Shown: positions 1 through 8,725 of the stretch, in pieces
Layout of the letters: the number at the start of each line of letters is the position of its first letter
Numbering within the stretch: position 1 is the first letter of the stretch
Assembly (NCBI RefSeq): GCF_001902295.1
Contig: NZ_CP018335.1
Span: forward strand, 1,922,001 to 1,986,000
Direction of reading: 5' to 3'
Source of the DNA: Clostridium kluyveri
GTDB taxonomy: Bacteria > Bacillota > Clostridia > Clostridiales > Clostridiaceae
DNA length: 64,000 bases
Notes under the pieces: generated by a model
Databases searched by the model: none
What the model was told of the DNA's origin: nothing
Seen by the model: the letters and a program-made list of their open reading frames with translations, nothing else
Made by a program: the position numbers and the translations under genes

Positions 1-1602
1 AGCGATTATCAAAGTGGTTCTGTCCTTAGCAATATTGTCTATTGCTTTTTGTATTAGTTTTTCTGTTTGGGTGTCAACATTGGAGGTAGCCTCGTCAAGT
101 ACAAATATGGATGGATTATGAGCAATTGCTCTTGCAAATGAAATAAGTTGTCTTTGTCCGGCAGATAAAGTACTGCCTTTCTCCATTACTGGCTCTTTAA
201 TTCCATTTTGAAAACTGTCTACAAATTTGCTGACACAGGATACATTTATTGCTTTACTAAATTGTTCATCATCAATATTATCATACAATGTAATATTACT
301 CTTAATGTTACCAGAGAACAAAAAAACATCCTGTAAAACTACAGATATACTTTTTCGTAAATCTTTAAGTTTTATATGATTAATATTAATTCCATCAATT
401 AATATTTCCCCTTTTTGAATTTTATAAAATCCATTTATAAGACTAATTATAGTTGTTTTTCCAGCTCCGGTTTCGCCGACAAAGGCTGCAGTTTCTCCCT
501 TACTAAGTTTAAAACTTACGCCCTTTAACACCCAATCTGTATTATTATATGAAAACCAAACATCTCTAAATTCTATATTTCCTTCAATATTCTTTATATC
601 AATTCCTTCATCTAAATTTTCAAGAGTAGTTTCTTCGTCTAATAATTCAAAGATTCTATCAGCAGATACTAAAGCTGACTGTATTGTGGTGTATTGGTCT
701 GCAAGATCGGCAATTGGGTTAAAAAACTGTTTTATATAGGTAGTAAAGGCATAGATGACTCCTAGTTCAATACTATGGTTTGATATTTTATTAATACCGT
801 AGAATAAAAGAATAGCGATTGTAATATTTTGAAAAAAATCAGTTCCGGGTTTTAAAAGGCTGTTTAAATGAACTTGAAGCGATGTAGTTTTAAAATAACT
901 ATCATTTAATTCCAAAAACTCTTTCTTTTTCTCCTTTTCTGCTCTAAATATTTGTATGATTTTCATGCCAGATATATTTTCAGCCATAAAACCGTTAATT
1001 CTTCCTATTAAACTTTTAATATTGAGAAAATTTCTTTTGATTTTCTTCTTAAGAAGAATAAGAATGAAAGCCATTATAGGTATTACTGAAAAGGAGATAA
1101 ATGTAAGTTTGATACTCATCATGAGCATTGCGTAAATAATACCAATCAGTAAGAAAAAGTCTTTAAATAAATTTATAATTACATCTGTATACATTTCACT
1201 TAGTGCTTCTACATCGTTGGTTGCCCTGGTTATTAATCTTCCAGAAGAAATTTTATCTAAATAGTGTAAGGGAAGAAACTGTATAGTTTTAAATACCCTG
1301 ATTCTTAAATCTTTTATAATTTCCTGACCGGACTTATTTATTAAATTTTCCTGGGCGAAAGAAGTAAAGCTGCCTAACAATGCAGTAATTAAATATAGAA
1401 AAGCCATAAATGGAATTGAGTAAAAACCATTTTGAAAAATATTTTTTACCAAAAAATCATCAATAACGAGTTTTAAAATATAAGGTTTGGCTATTTGGGT
1501 TAAATTTACTATAAGTGCACAGATTGCTGCAATTATTACCTTGCTTAAATGAGGTTTGGCTAATTTTAAAAGTTTTACTAAACTAGTATTATGATACTTC
1601 AA
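1..1602 (-). CDS. ABC exporter subunit, fused permease-ATPase (3' end outside window)
   Basis: Six-helix permease fused to an ATPase domain, 534 residues visible before the window edge cuts the gene just ahead of the H-loop histidine. The ATPase part shows the signature LSAGQRQ and a canonical Walker B with catalytic glutamate (FVLDEATSNVDT). The preceding gene on this strand encodes a second half-transporter whose Walker B has Asp in place of Glu, so the two are probably the complementary halves of a heterodimeric type IV exporter (BmrCD/LmrCD type) for drugs, lipids or peptides. The start is taken as the TTG at 1602, which overlaps the end of the upstream gene by 14 bases; no ATG lies nearby in frame and the ribosome binding site is weak, so the start is uncertain. 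Substrate unknown. Confidence 0.85.
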   Translation of the reverse strand, partial: MKYHNTSLVKLLKLAKPHLSKVIIAAICALIVNLTQIAKPYILKLVIDDFLVKNIFQNGFYSIPFMAFLYLITALLGSFTSFAQENLINKSGQEIIKDLRIRVFKTIQFLPLHYLDKISSGRLITRATNDVEALSEMYTDVIINLFKDFFLLIGIIYAMLMMSIKLTFISFSVIPIMAFILILLKKKIKRNFLNIKSLIGRINGFMAENISGMKIIQIFRAEKEKKKEFLELNDSYFKTTSLQVHLNSLLKPGTDFFQNITIAILLFYGINKISNHSIELGVIYAFTTYIKQFFNPIADLADQYTTIQSALVSADRIFELLDEETTLENLDEGIDIKNIEGNIEFRDVWFSYNNTDWVLKGVSFKLSKGETAAFVGETGAGKTTIISLINGFYKIQKGEILIDGININHIKLKDLRKSISVVLQDVFLFSGNIKSNITLYDNIDDEQFSKAINVSCVSKFVDSFQNGIKEPVMEKGSTLSAGQRQLISFARAIAHNPSIFVLDEATSNVDTQTEKLIQKAIDNIAKDRTTLIIA

Positions 1603-3337
1603 TTTCTTTTTCGTTATATTTATATTGTTCTCTGTAGATATCATAATATATACCCCTTTCTTTTAAGAGTTCACTGTGAGTGCCTCTTTCACATATGCTG
1701 CCATTATCTAATACTATAATTTCATCAGCTTTTTTTATTGCAGATATTCTATGAGCTATTATAATATTTGTTTTGCCTTTACGTATGTTTCTTAAATTAT
1801 CTAGTATTTCAGCTTCTGTTATGGTATCTACAGCAGAAAGAGAGTCATCCAATATTAAAACGGCGGGATCTTTAATTATAGCTCTTGCTATGGCTACACG
1901 CTGTTTTTGTCCACCGGAAAGGTTAATACCTTGTTCACCAAGAATGGTATTGAATTTATCTTTAAAGGAATTTATACTATTTTGGATGCAGCTGTTTTCA
2001 GTAGAAGATTTTATGTCATCATAGGAATATAAATCTTTAAAAAATGTTATATTATTTTTTATTGTTGAAGAAAATAAAAAATTATCTTGAGGAACATATC
2101 CAAAACTACTTCTTAAGTTTTCCAAGGAAATATTATTTATATCTATTCCATCAATAAATATTTTTTGAGGTTCAACATTGTATATTCTAAGTAAAAGATT
2201 TACCAGAGTACTTTTGCCGGAACCTGTTTTTCCTATAATTCCTAAAGTATGACCTTTTGGGATCTTAATATTAATTCCACTCAAAGATTTTTCATTTAAT
2301 TCAGGATAGTAAAAGTCTAAGTTTTTAAATTCTATGTTACCCTTAATTTTTAAAGAAACCAGTTTACCATTATCTTTTATTTTAGAGCTTGTATTAAGTA
2401 TATCATTTAATCTATCTAGTGATGCCATACCCCTTTGATATATGTTAATAACACGGCCAATAGAAATTATAGGATTTATAATCATGGTTAAATAAGTGTT
2501 AAAGGCCACGAAATCTCCTAGGGTTATTTTACCATCTAAAACCATTCTACCTCCAATAATTAAATTAATGGCAAAACTAATATTAAAACAAAATTCAATG
2601 GCAGGGGAAAGTAGTGAAGAGGTTTTTACCATATTTAGATTGGCTTTAGTAATCCGATCATTTAATTCTTCGAAGTTTTCTATTTCTTTTTCTTCTTGAA
2701 CATATGTTTTAATAACTCTAATTCCATAAATATTTTCCTGTACCTTATCTGATATAGATGCAAAACTTTTCTGGACATCTGTAAATTTCATTCTAATAAG
2801 TTTTCCTATATTCAACGTAAAGAAAATAATAAAAGGAACAGGTATTAATGTAATCAGGGTAAGATGCCAATTTATAGTCGTACACATGGCATATATAGAG
2901 GCAGTACACAATACAATGCCATTTATGGACATTGACATAGCTGGTCCAAAAGTCATTCTTATAGCTGATATATCGTTTATAGCATAAGCAATTAAGTCTC
3001 CTGTTTTTCTTTTACTATAAAATTCGGAAGTTAATTTTTGTAGGTGTACAAAAAATGTTTCTCTAAGTTCACATTCAAGTCTTCTGGAATTTGAAATAAT
3101 TAAATTTCTCCATATATATGTACATAAAAACCCTCCAGCTGCTATAATTAGTATATAGAGTATATTAGTTATTACCAAATTTTTACTAAAACTGTTTATT
3201 TTTAAAATGTCAATTATTTTTCCCAGCACTTTTGGAAACAGTGATTGTATATAAGAGGATAAAATCATAAAGAATACTCCTGTAGTATAGGAAATTTTAT
3301 ATTTTTTTATAAAATCCCAAATTATGTTTTTTGTCAT
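1589..3337 (-). CDS. ABC exporter subunit, fused permease-ATPase, degenerate Walker B
   Basis: A complete 582-residue half-transporter: membrane domain at about residues 15-300 and ATPase at about 335-570. Visible motifs are Walker A GKTGSGKST, signature LSGGQKQR, Walker B ending LILDDSLSAVDT, and an H-loop in IIAHRIS. The residue after the Walker B aspartate is Asp, not Glu, the usual mark of the degenerate site in heterodimeric exporters; the next gene supplies the Glu. The start follows an AGGTG-type ribosome binding site. It lies 25 bp downstream of the LacI-family gene and is probably co-transcribed with it. Transport role is secure, substrate is not. Confidence 0.9.
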   Translation of the reverse strand: MTKNIIWDFIKKYKISYTTGVFFMILSSYIQSLFPKVLGKIIDILKINSFSKNLVITNILYILIIAAGGFLCTYIWRNLIISNSRRLECELRETFFVHLQKLTSEFYSKRKTGDLIAYAINDISAIRMTFGPAMSMSINGIVLCTASIYAMCTTINWHLTLITLIPVPFIIFFTLNIGKLIRMKFTDVQKSFASISDKVQENIYGIRVIKTYVQEEKEIENFEELNDRITKANLNMVKTSSLLSPAIEFCFNISFAINLIIGGRMVLDGKITLGDFVAFNTYLTMIINPIISIGRVINIYQRGMASLDRLNDILNTSSKIKDNGKLVSLKIKGNIEFKNLDFYYPELNEKSLSGINIKIPKGHTLGIIGKTGSGKSTLVNLLLRIYNVEPQKIFIDGIDINNISLENLRSSFGYVPQDNFLFSSTIKNNITFFKDLYSYDDIKSSTENSCIQNSINSFKDKFNTILGEQGINLSGGQKQRVAIARAIIKDPAVLILDDSLSAVDTITEAEILDNLRNIRKGKTNIIIAHRISAIKKADEIIVLDNGSICERGTHSELLKERGIYYDIYREQYKYNEKEIEVS

Positions 3338-3362
3338 AAATTCACCTCCAAAAGTTACGTAA

Positions 3363-4355
3363 TTAAATTTTCCTTACAGAATCTCTCTCAACTAAAGAGG
3401 TGTATATTGCAATATTTTCTTTGGGTTTATAGGGATCATTAATCTTTTTTAATAATAAATCTACAACAACTTTACAAGAATACTCAATGTTTAAATCCAC
3501 AGTAGTGAGGGAGGGTACAGTTAGTGATGAAATTTGCGTATTTCCTGTACCTATAATAGATACATCGTCTGGTACATTAATATTAATGTCATGAAAAATT
3601 TTTATAAGTTCTAAAGCGGCAAAGTCAGTATTACATATCATTGCAGTTGGTTTGTTTTCTTTATTGAATAATTTAATAATTTTATCTTTATAATTATTTT
3701 TCATATCTATAAAAAATTCATTTTTCATTTTAATACCGTTCTCTTCCAGGCAGGTGCCTATTCCCATAAGTATTTCTTTATTTCGAAACAATTCATGCAT
3801 ATCTTCCAAGTAACCTATATTTTTATGGTTGTTTTCTATTAAATATTTACATTGTTTATAGGCACTGTTACTGAAGTTAAACCAAACAGTGTCATAGTCG
3901 TAAGATGGGGAATAACCTGAATATATGACTAGGTTGTCGATTTTAGTATTTATAAAATCAATATATTCATGATTGAATCTTCCAAGTAAGATTACACCAT
4001 CATAATGTGTTCCTCTGGATAATTTATAGGGAAGATACATTTTATCCTGTCTATCCTTATCAACAAATTCAAGGTCATATTGTGCATGTGTTTGTTGAAG
4101 TATTTTTTCTATACTCTGAACTTTAATACTAAAATCAGTAACGTCATTAATTAAAGGTTTTTTATGAAGAACTAATATATTTATGCTGGATGATTTTTTA
4201 CATTTTGTGTATTTCAGTTCTCTAGCCTTTTTTAGTACTTTATTTCTTAACTCGTTGCTCACTCCCGACTGGCCAGATAATGCTCTGCTTACTGACATAT
4301 TAGAGATTCCAAGATTATCGGCAATATCCGAGATGGTAATTTTATTTTCTTTCAA
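3363..4355 (-). CDS. LacI-family transcriptional regulator
   Basis: 330 residues with an N-terminal LacI helix-turn-helix (about residues 7-30; ISDIADNLGISNMSVSRAL) followed by a periplasmic-binding-like sensor domain (about 60-328) ending in TSLVERDSV. The start is a TTG preceded by AGGAGG. The gene is divergent from the 2-hydroxyacyl-CoA dehydratase-like/Ssu transporter operon starting at 4875, and the intergenic region holds two inverted repeats built on ACGTTAT with the central CG typical of LacI-family operators. I infer that it represses that operon and possibly itself. The effector is unknown; the sensor domain is not close to any sugar regulator I can name. Confidence 0.9.
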   Translation of the reverse strand: MKENKITISDIADNLGISNMSVSRALSGQSGVSNELRNKVLKKARELKYTKCKKSSSINILVLHKKPLINDVTDFSIKVQSIEKILQQTHAQYDLEFVDKDRQDKMYLPYKLSRGTHYDGVILLGRFNHEYIDFINTKIDNLVIYSGYSPSYDYDTVWFNFSNSAYKQCKYLIENNHKNIGYLEDMHELFRNKEILMGIGTCLEENGIKMKNEFFIDMKNNYKDKIIKLFNKENKPTAMICNTDFAALELIKIFHDININVPDDVSIIGTGNTQISSLTVPSLTTVDLNIEYSCKVVVDLLLKKINDPYKPKENIAIYTSLVERDSVRKI

Positions 4356-4423
4356 AATTAATACCTCCTAATTTTTACGCAAATATATTATACCTAATAT
4401 AAAATAATATTGCAATAAAAAAG

Positions 4424-4471
4424 ATATATTTTAAACGTTATAAATAATTATTTATAACGTTTAAAATATAT
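4424..4471. promoter_or_regulatory. 48-bp perfect palindrome, putative LacI-family operator
   Basis: A perfect 48-base palindrome with the repeated core AAACGTTATAAAT and its complement. It sits about 70 bp upstream of the regulator's start codon and ends 24 bp upstream of the -35 box of the forward promoter. It shares ACGTTAT with the inverted repeat at 4585-4619. Operator function is inferred from position and symmetry. Confidence 0.7.
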
Positions 4472-4494
4472 GTTGAATAAATTAAAATAAAGTA

Positions 4495-4523
4495 TTGACA
4501 TTGATATTTTATATTATTATAAT
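4495..4523 (+). promoter_or_regulatory. Consensus sigma-A promoter of the dehydratase/Ssu operon
   Basis: TTGACA at 4495-4500 and TATAAT at 4518-4523 with a 17-bp spacer, a perfect vegetative promoter. Transcription would begin near 4530 and run through a leader of about 345 nt before the first gene. It lies between the two ACGTTAT inverted repeats, as expected for a strong promoter held by a repressor. Confidence 0.8.
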
Positions 4524-4584
4524 AAAATACAAATAAGCGTTAAAACTGGACTTAAGAAAACTAGTTTAATATTTATACTTAATT

Positions 4585-4619
4585 ATATACGTTATAAAAA
4601 TCACATATATAACGTATAT
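4585..4619. promoter_or_regulatory. Second ACGTTAT inverted repeat, putative downstream operator
   Basis: Eleven-base perfect arms (4585-4595 and 4609-4619, ATATACGTTAT and complement) around a 13-base spacer. It lies about 55-90 bases downstream of the predicted transcription start. With the palindrome at 4424-4471 it forms an operator pair flanking the promoter, suggesting repression by looping or roadblock. Confidence 0.6.
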
Positions 4620-4711
4620 TAATAAGGTGGCGATTTTTAATTTGTGCTTTAGGTTTAGTAGAGTATTAAATCAAATCTCAAATTAAACGTAAGCTCACTT
4701 AACATATAAGA

Positions 4712-4764
4712 GGCTTAATTTCTCATATTAAAGTATTTGATATGGAGAATTAAGTCTTTTTATA
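4712..4764 (+). terminator. Intrinsic terminator-like hairpin in the operon leader (possible attenuator)
   Basis: Arms at about 4712-4728 and 4740-4756 pair over some 15 bases with one or two wobbles, followed by a run of T. The hairpin lies inside the leader, downstream of the promoter and 110 bp upstream of the first gene. It could attenuate the operon. It may instead be a remnant terminator. Confidence 0.5.
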
Positions 4765-4874
4765 TTAACACTAATTCATAGGATATTGAAGTATTTAACA
4801 AAAATATTCATGTACTAATATTCAAAGTTTAAGGCTTATTATAAATAATACATTATAAAGAGGAGAGATTTAAT

Positions 4875-5708
4875 ATGTCAAATGTAACAGCTTTTGCAGG
4901 AGTGGATGTTGGCTCATTGGGAACAAAAACAGTAATTTTAGTGGATGGAGAGATTGCTGGATTCAGTATACTTCGTACTGGACCTAATACTGAGGAAAAT
5001 GGGCTGAAGGGTTTAAATGCTGCACTTGAAAATGCGGGCCTTCAGCGTGAAGATTTAAAGTACATTATTGCTACAGGATATGGCAGGATTTCTGCACCTT
5101 ATGCCAATAAAACCGTTACCGAAATAACTTGCCATGCTAAAGGGGCCAATTATGTTCATCCACAGACCCGAACTATTATCGATATGGGAGGGCAGGATTG
5201 TAAGGCTATCCGATTGGATGAATATGGTAATGTAACAGATTTTGCTATGAATGATAAGTGTGCTGCAGGAACAGGACGTTTTCTTGAAGTTATGGCAAAT
5301 GTGTTGAAAGTAACTTTAGATGAATTGGGGCCATTATCTCTGAAAGCAACTGAAATATTGCCTATAAGCAGCACCTGCACTGTATTTGCGGAGTCGGAAA
5401 CTGTTTCTTTGTTAGCACGTGGCGAAAAAGCGGAGAATATCATTGTCGGTATTCATCATGCCATTGCCAATAGAATTAGTGGTATGTTTTCAAGGGTTGG
5501 GATTGAAACTGACCTATTTTTCTCTGGAGGGGTAGCAAAGAATATCGGAATGAGAAAAGCATTGGAGGATGTGTTGAAAATCAACATTGCCGCTCCAGAA
5601 AAGGATCCTCAATTGGTGGGAGCAATCGGTGCGGCTGTTCTGGCACAAAATGCATGGAAAAAGTTAAAAGCATTGGATAACATCGGAGAACATCCTGTGG
5701 CATTGTAA
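4875..5708 (+). CDS. BadF/BadG/HgdC-family ATP-dependent activator (reductase component)
   Basis: 277 residues of the acetate-kinase/hexokinase-fold ATPase family that drives one electron into 2-hydroxyacyl-CoA dehydratases, benzoyl-CoA reductases and double-cubane-cluster proteins. The N-terminal phosphate loop GVDVGSLGTKT is clear. Two cysteines sit where HgdC-type homodimers bind their shared 4Fe-4S cluster: Cys129 in NDKCAAGTGRFLE and Cys168 in STCTVFAESE. FFSGGVAKN is the second nucleotide-binding loop. Length matches HgdC (about 260). It is the first gene of the operon, 53 bp before the 391-residue catalytic-type subunit, so it presumably activates the two enzyme subunits encoded at 5762 and 8726. 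It acts in the cytoplasm and is oxygen-sensitive in known homologues. Confidence 0.9.
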   Translation: MSNVTAFAGVDVGSLGTKTVILVDGEIAGFSILRTGPNTEENGLKGLNAALENAGLQREDLKYIIATGYGRISAPYANKTVTEITCHAKGANYVHPQTRTIIDMGGQDCKAIRLDEYGNVTDFAMNDKCAAGTGRFLEVMANVLKVTLDELGPLSLKATEILPISSTCTVFAESETVSLLARGEKAENIIVGIHHAIANRISGMFSRVGIETDLFFSGGVAKNIGMRKALEDVLKINIAAPEKDPQLVGAIGAAVLAQNAWKKLKALDNIGEHPVAL

Positions 5709-5761
5709 CAAAAAAAAATTGACATTCCAAAATTAATAAAGGAAATAGAAAGGAGAAAAAA

Positions 5762-6937
5762 ATGAGTTTGTTGACACTTGAAAAAATAAATGAGGCGGTA
5801 AAGCATCGTCCCGCAGAACTGGAAAAAGCCAGGGCTGAAGGGAGAAAAGTCGTCGGCTGGTTAAATTATAATGTTCCTGAGGAATTAATTTATGCATTGG
5901 ATTTGATTCCTATACATTTAGGTACTGGAGGAAATGATCGTCTGGTGGAATTGGGAGCACGCTATATTTCAGTAATGAATTGTGTTTTTACTCGCCAGGT
6001 GATAGGACTTTTTTCAGAAGGTAATGATCCATATATAAAAAATACAGATGTAGTAGTAATAGACGTCACTTGCAAGCAGTTATACCGTGTTGCTGAGATA
6101 ATAAAACATTATTTTTCTATAAACACCGAAATAATTGGAGTTCCTTATAATTTTGATGTTCCTGCAGGTAAAACTTATTTTCGTAATGAAATTAAAGCAT
6201 TCACAGAAAAATTAGAGAAAATCGCAGGGAAAAAAATTGAACAGGAAAAACTAGAAAAATCGGTTGAAATCTATAAAGAAATTCGTGAATCCATTAAAAG
6301 GCTTTATAAATGGCAAGCTGAACCTATTGCGCCAATTTCCTGGCGAGAAGTATATAATATCGTTCAGGCAGGATATTATCTTGATAAAGAAATCTATCTA
6401 AATCTATTAAGAGAACTTCTGACTGAACTCACAGATGCTGTACCCAGCCAGCAAGTTTCGGCAACAGAACCGAGGATTTTTGTTTCCGGGAGCATTATTC
6501 CTCCAGGAGATAGGAAAATATTAGATATAATTGAGGAAAAAGGAGGACGGGTTGTTGTTGACGATCTTTGGTCAGGTTTTGCACCTTATTTTGATACGGA
6601 AATAGAAGAACCTAGTATTGAGGGAATAAGCGATGCTTATATATTAAGGTATACTCATGCGTCCTTACCTCAGCTTAAGAATGATACAGATAGAAGACTA
6701 AAAAATATTCGCAGACTTATCAAAGATTTTCAGGCCAATGGAGTTTTATTTCACACATTAAGATATTGTGATTCGTTTACTTTCAAGGCAAATGAAACAA
6801 AAAATGTTTTAAAAAACGATGGCATTCCGTTTTTAGAGATTCATACTGAATATGCTGGTTCAGATTATGGAGCCATAGGGACACGAATTGAGGCTTTTGT
6901 GGAAATGTTAAAAGTAAGAACCCTTAATATTGTTTAG
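5762..6937 (+). CDS. 2-hydroxyacyl-CoA dehydratase/double-cubane-like subunit (small)
   Basis: 391 residues of the HgdB/BcrC/FldC iron-sulfur family (2-hydroxyacyl-CoA dehydratase D component). It has only three cysteines, Cys74 (VMNCVFTRQ), Cys104 (DVTCKQLYR) and Cys336 (LRYCDSF), the number needed for one three-Cys-ligated 4Fe-4S cluster. The N-terminus (VVGWLNYNVPEELIYAL) and C-terminus (IPFLEIHTEYAG, GTRIEAFVEML) are typical of the family. SD AGGAGA lies just before the ATG. With the second subunit at 8726 and the activator at 4875 it forms a three-part enzyme. No CoA-transferase, acyl-CoA dehydrogenase or Etf genes accompany it, so an ordinary amino-acid fermentation role is doubtful; the neighbours are an Ssu/Tau-type importer. 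Substrate unknown. Confidence 0.85.
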   Translation: MSLLTLEKINEAVKHRPAELEKARAEGRKVVGWLNYNVPEELIYALDLIPIHLGTGGNDRLVELGARYISVMNCVFTRQVIGLFSEGNDPYIKNTDVVVIDVTCKQLYRVAEIIKHYFSINTEIIGVPYNFDVPAGKTYFRNEIKAFTEKLEKIAGKKIEQEKLEKSVEIYKEIRESIKRLYKWQAEPIAPISWREVYNIVQAGYYLDKEIYLNLLRELLTELTDAVPSQQVSATEPRIFVSGSIIPPGDRKILDIIEEKGGRVVVDDLWSGFAPYFDTEIEEPSIEGISDAYILRYTHASLPQLKNDTDRRLKNIRRLIKDFQANGVLFHTLRYCDSFTFKANETKNVLKNDGIPFLEIHTEYAGSDYGAIGTRIEAFVEMLKVRTLNIV

Positions 6938-6953
6938 TATAGGGGTTGGGCAA

Positions 6954-7793
6954 ATGATAAAAATACAAGCAGAAAATATCGAAAAGAGATTTCCTATTAA
7001 AGCCAATCAACGAATTTATGCAAATAGTAATAAAATAGGAGAAATTCAAGTTTTGAAAGATCTGAATCTTTCTATAAAAAAAGGAGAATTTATTACAATC
7101 GTAGGCCCCAGTGGATGTGGCAAGTCTGTATTTCTCGATATGGTTGGAGGATTAACTAAGATGTCTAGTGGAAATGTATTTCTTGATGGAAAGAAAGTAA
7201 ATGGTTCTGATCCTCAGGTAGGGTATGTTTTTCAGCAATATGCTCTTCTACCATGGAGAACGGCTATATCAAATATTGAATACCCTCTGGAAATAAGAGG
7301 AATTGAACCAGCAAAGCGAAAAGAAAAGGCAAAAAAATTGATATCACTCATCGGATTAAATGGCTTTGATAAATGGCTGCCTTATCAACTTTCTGGAGGA
7401 ATGCAGCAGCGTGTTGCAATTGCAAGATCTCTTTCCACTGATCCTGAGGTATTATTGATGGATGAACCATTTGCTGCCCTTGATGCTCAAACAAGAGAGT
7501 TGCTTCAAGAGGAACTTTTAAGAATTTGGGAAGGGATAAGAAACACTGTTATTTTTGTTACTCATAGTATAGAAGAAGCCATTTTTCTTGCTGACAGAGT
7601 GGTAGTTATGACTGCAAGACCTGGAAGGGTAAAACATATCATTGATATTCACCTCTCAAGGCCAAGAGGGGAAAATACCAGAGCTAGCAAAGAATTTGGA
7701 GCTTATAGACATAAAATTTGGGCTGCTTTAAAGGATGAGGTTAATAAAGCTCAAAAGGATTGGAAGTTATTTGCAGGTAATAATGGAAGATAA
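6954..7793 (+). CDS. Ssu/Tau/Nrt-type ABC importer ATPase
   Basis: 280 residues of the SsuB/TauB/NrtD family, energising uptake of sulfonate-, nitrate- or related small-molecule substrates. Visible are the Walker A GPSGCGKS (followed by Val rather than the usual Thr), Q-loop in VFQQYALLPW, signature LSGGMQQR, Walker B VLLMDEPFAALD and the H-loop in VTHSIEEA. I chose the ATG at 6954 because AGGGG lies 8 bases upstream; an in-frame TTG at 6930 inside the preceding gene is less likely. It is followed 13 bp later by the permease gene; the binding protein is at 10224. The importer genes are interleaved with the enzyme genes, which argues that the imported compound is the enzyme's substrate. Confidence 0.9.
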   Translation: MIKIQAENIEKRFPIKANQRIYANSNKIGEIQVLKDLNLSIKKGEFITIVGPSGCGKSVFLDMVGGLTKMSSGNVFLDGKKVNGSDPQVGYVFQQYALLPWRTAISNIEYPLEIRGIEPAKRKEKAKKLISLIGLNGFDKWLPYQLSGGMQQRVAIARSLSTDPEVLLMDEPFAALDAQTRELLQEELLRIWEGIRNTVIFVTHSIEEAIFLADRVVVMTARPGRVKHIIDIHLSRPRGENTRASKEFGAYRHKIWAALKDEVNKAQKDWKLFAGNNGR

Positions 7794-7806
7794 AGGAGGA
7801 GAAAAT

Positions 7807-8688
7807 ATGTTAAATAAAGTGGAGAAAGAACAGAATACTATCTCTTACGATGAAAATTCTAACATGATTTCAGATGAATCCAGAGGTCAATTGATAAGTA
7901 AGATTATTAATCTAAAAGGGAAAATTGGTTCCTTTTTTTGGGGAGTTCCGCTTGTGGTGCTGTTCTTTCTTATATGGGAGATTGCTCCAAGAATTGGGAT
8001 TCTTAGTCCCATTTTCTTTCCGCCTTTTTCAAAGGTGGTTCATGCATTATTGGATCTTATTCTAACAGGAGAACTACAAACTAATATCATAGTCAGCCTT
8101 TCTAGGGCTTTTATAGGGTTTTTGTTTGCGGTCATTATAGCTGTACCTTTAGGTTTCATTATGGGACGATATAGTTTATTTGAAAAGGTTATGGATTTAT
8201 TGATTCAGGGATTGCGTAATACTTCCCAATTTGCTCTTCTTCCTGTATTTATTATGTTACTTGGTATTGGAGAAGCATCGAAGATCGCAATGACTTTTAA
8301 TGCGGCAGTATGGGTTATTTTAATAAATACTATTAGTGGAGTAAAAGGTATAGATCCTTTATTAATCAAATCCGCAATATCAATGGGAACATCTGATAAA
8401 GAACTTTTGAAAAAAATAATATTTCCAGCAAGTTTTCCATCCATTGTAACTGGAGTCCGTTTGGGTATTAAATCTTCACTTATGTCGGTAATTGCAGCTG
8501 AAATGCTTGGCGCAAAATCAGGAATTGGTTTCCTTATTCAAAATTCACAGCTAACCTATAGAATTCCACAAATGTATGCAGGAATTTTAGTTCTTACCAT
8601 GTTAGGAGTGATTCTCAATTATTCTCTTGTTTGGATAGAAAAAAAAGCTACATCTTGGAAGACACAAGATGGAAATGTAACTTTCTAA
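7807..8688 (+). CDS. Ssu/Tau-type ABC importer permease
   Basis: 293 residues with about six membrane helices and the cytoplasmic EAA-type loop (AISMGTSDKELLKKIIFPAS) that docks the ATPase. The family is SsuC/TauC (BPD_transp_1). A hydrophilic N-terminal tail of about 45 residues precedes the first helix. The start at 7807 follows AAAGGAGGA; an upstream in-frame ATG at 7735 lies inside the ATPase gene and has no ribosome binding site. It is co-transcribed with the ATPase upstream and the large dehydratase-like subunit downstream. Confidence 0.9.
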   Translation: MLNKVEKEQNTISYDENSNMISDESRGQLISKIINLKGKIGSFFWGVPLVVLFFLIWEIAPRIGILSPIFFPPFSKVVHALLDLILTGELQTNIIVSLSRAFIGFLFAVIIAVPLGFIMGRYSLFEKVMDLLIQGLRNTSQFALLPVFIMLLGIGEASKIAMTFNAAVWVILINTISGVKGIDPLLIKSAISMGTSDKELLKKIIFPASFPSIVTGVRLGIKSSLMSVIAAEMLGAKSGIGFLIQNSQLTYRIPQMYAGILVLTMLGVILNYSLVWIEKKATSWKTQDGNVTF

Positions 8689-8725
8689 ATAATATAAAAT
8701 GAAATTTAAAAAAGGAGAAAATAAA

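Larger units (their letters stand above)
4356..4874. other. Regulatory intergenic region between LacI regulator and dehydratase operon
   Basis: 519 bp without a gene. It holds the 48-bp palindrome, the consensus forward promoter, the second inverted repeat, the leader hairpin, and an AGAGGAGAG ribosome binding site before the gene at 4875. I see no convincing leader peptide and no riboswitch I can name. Confidence 0.7.
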
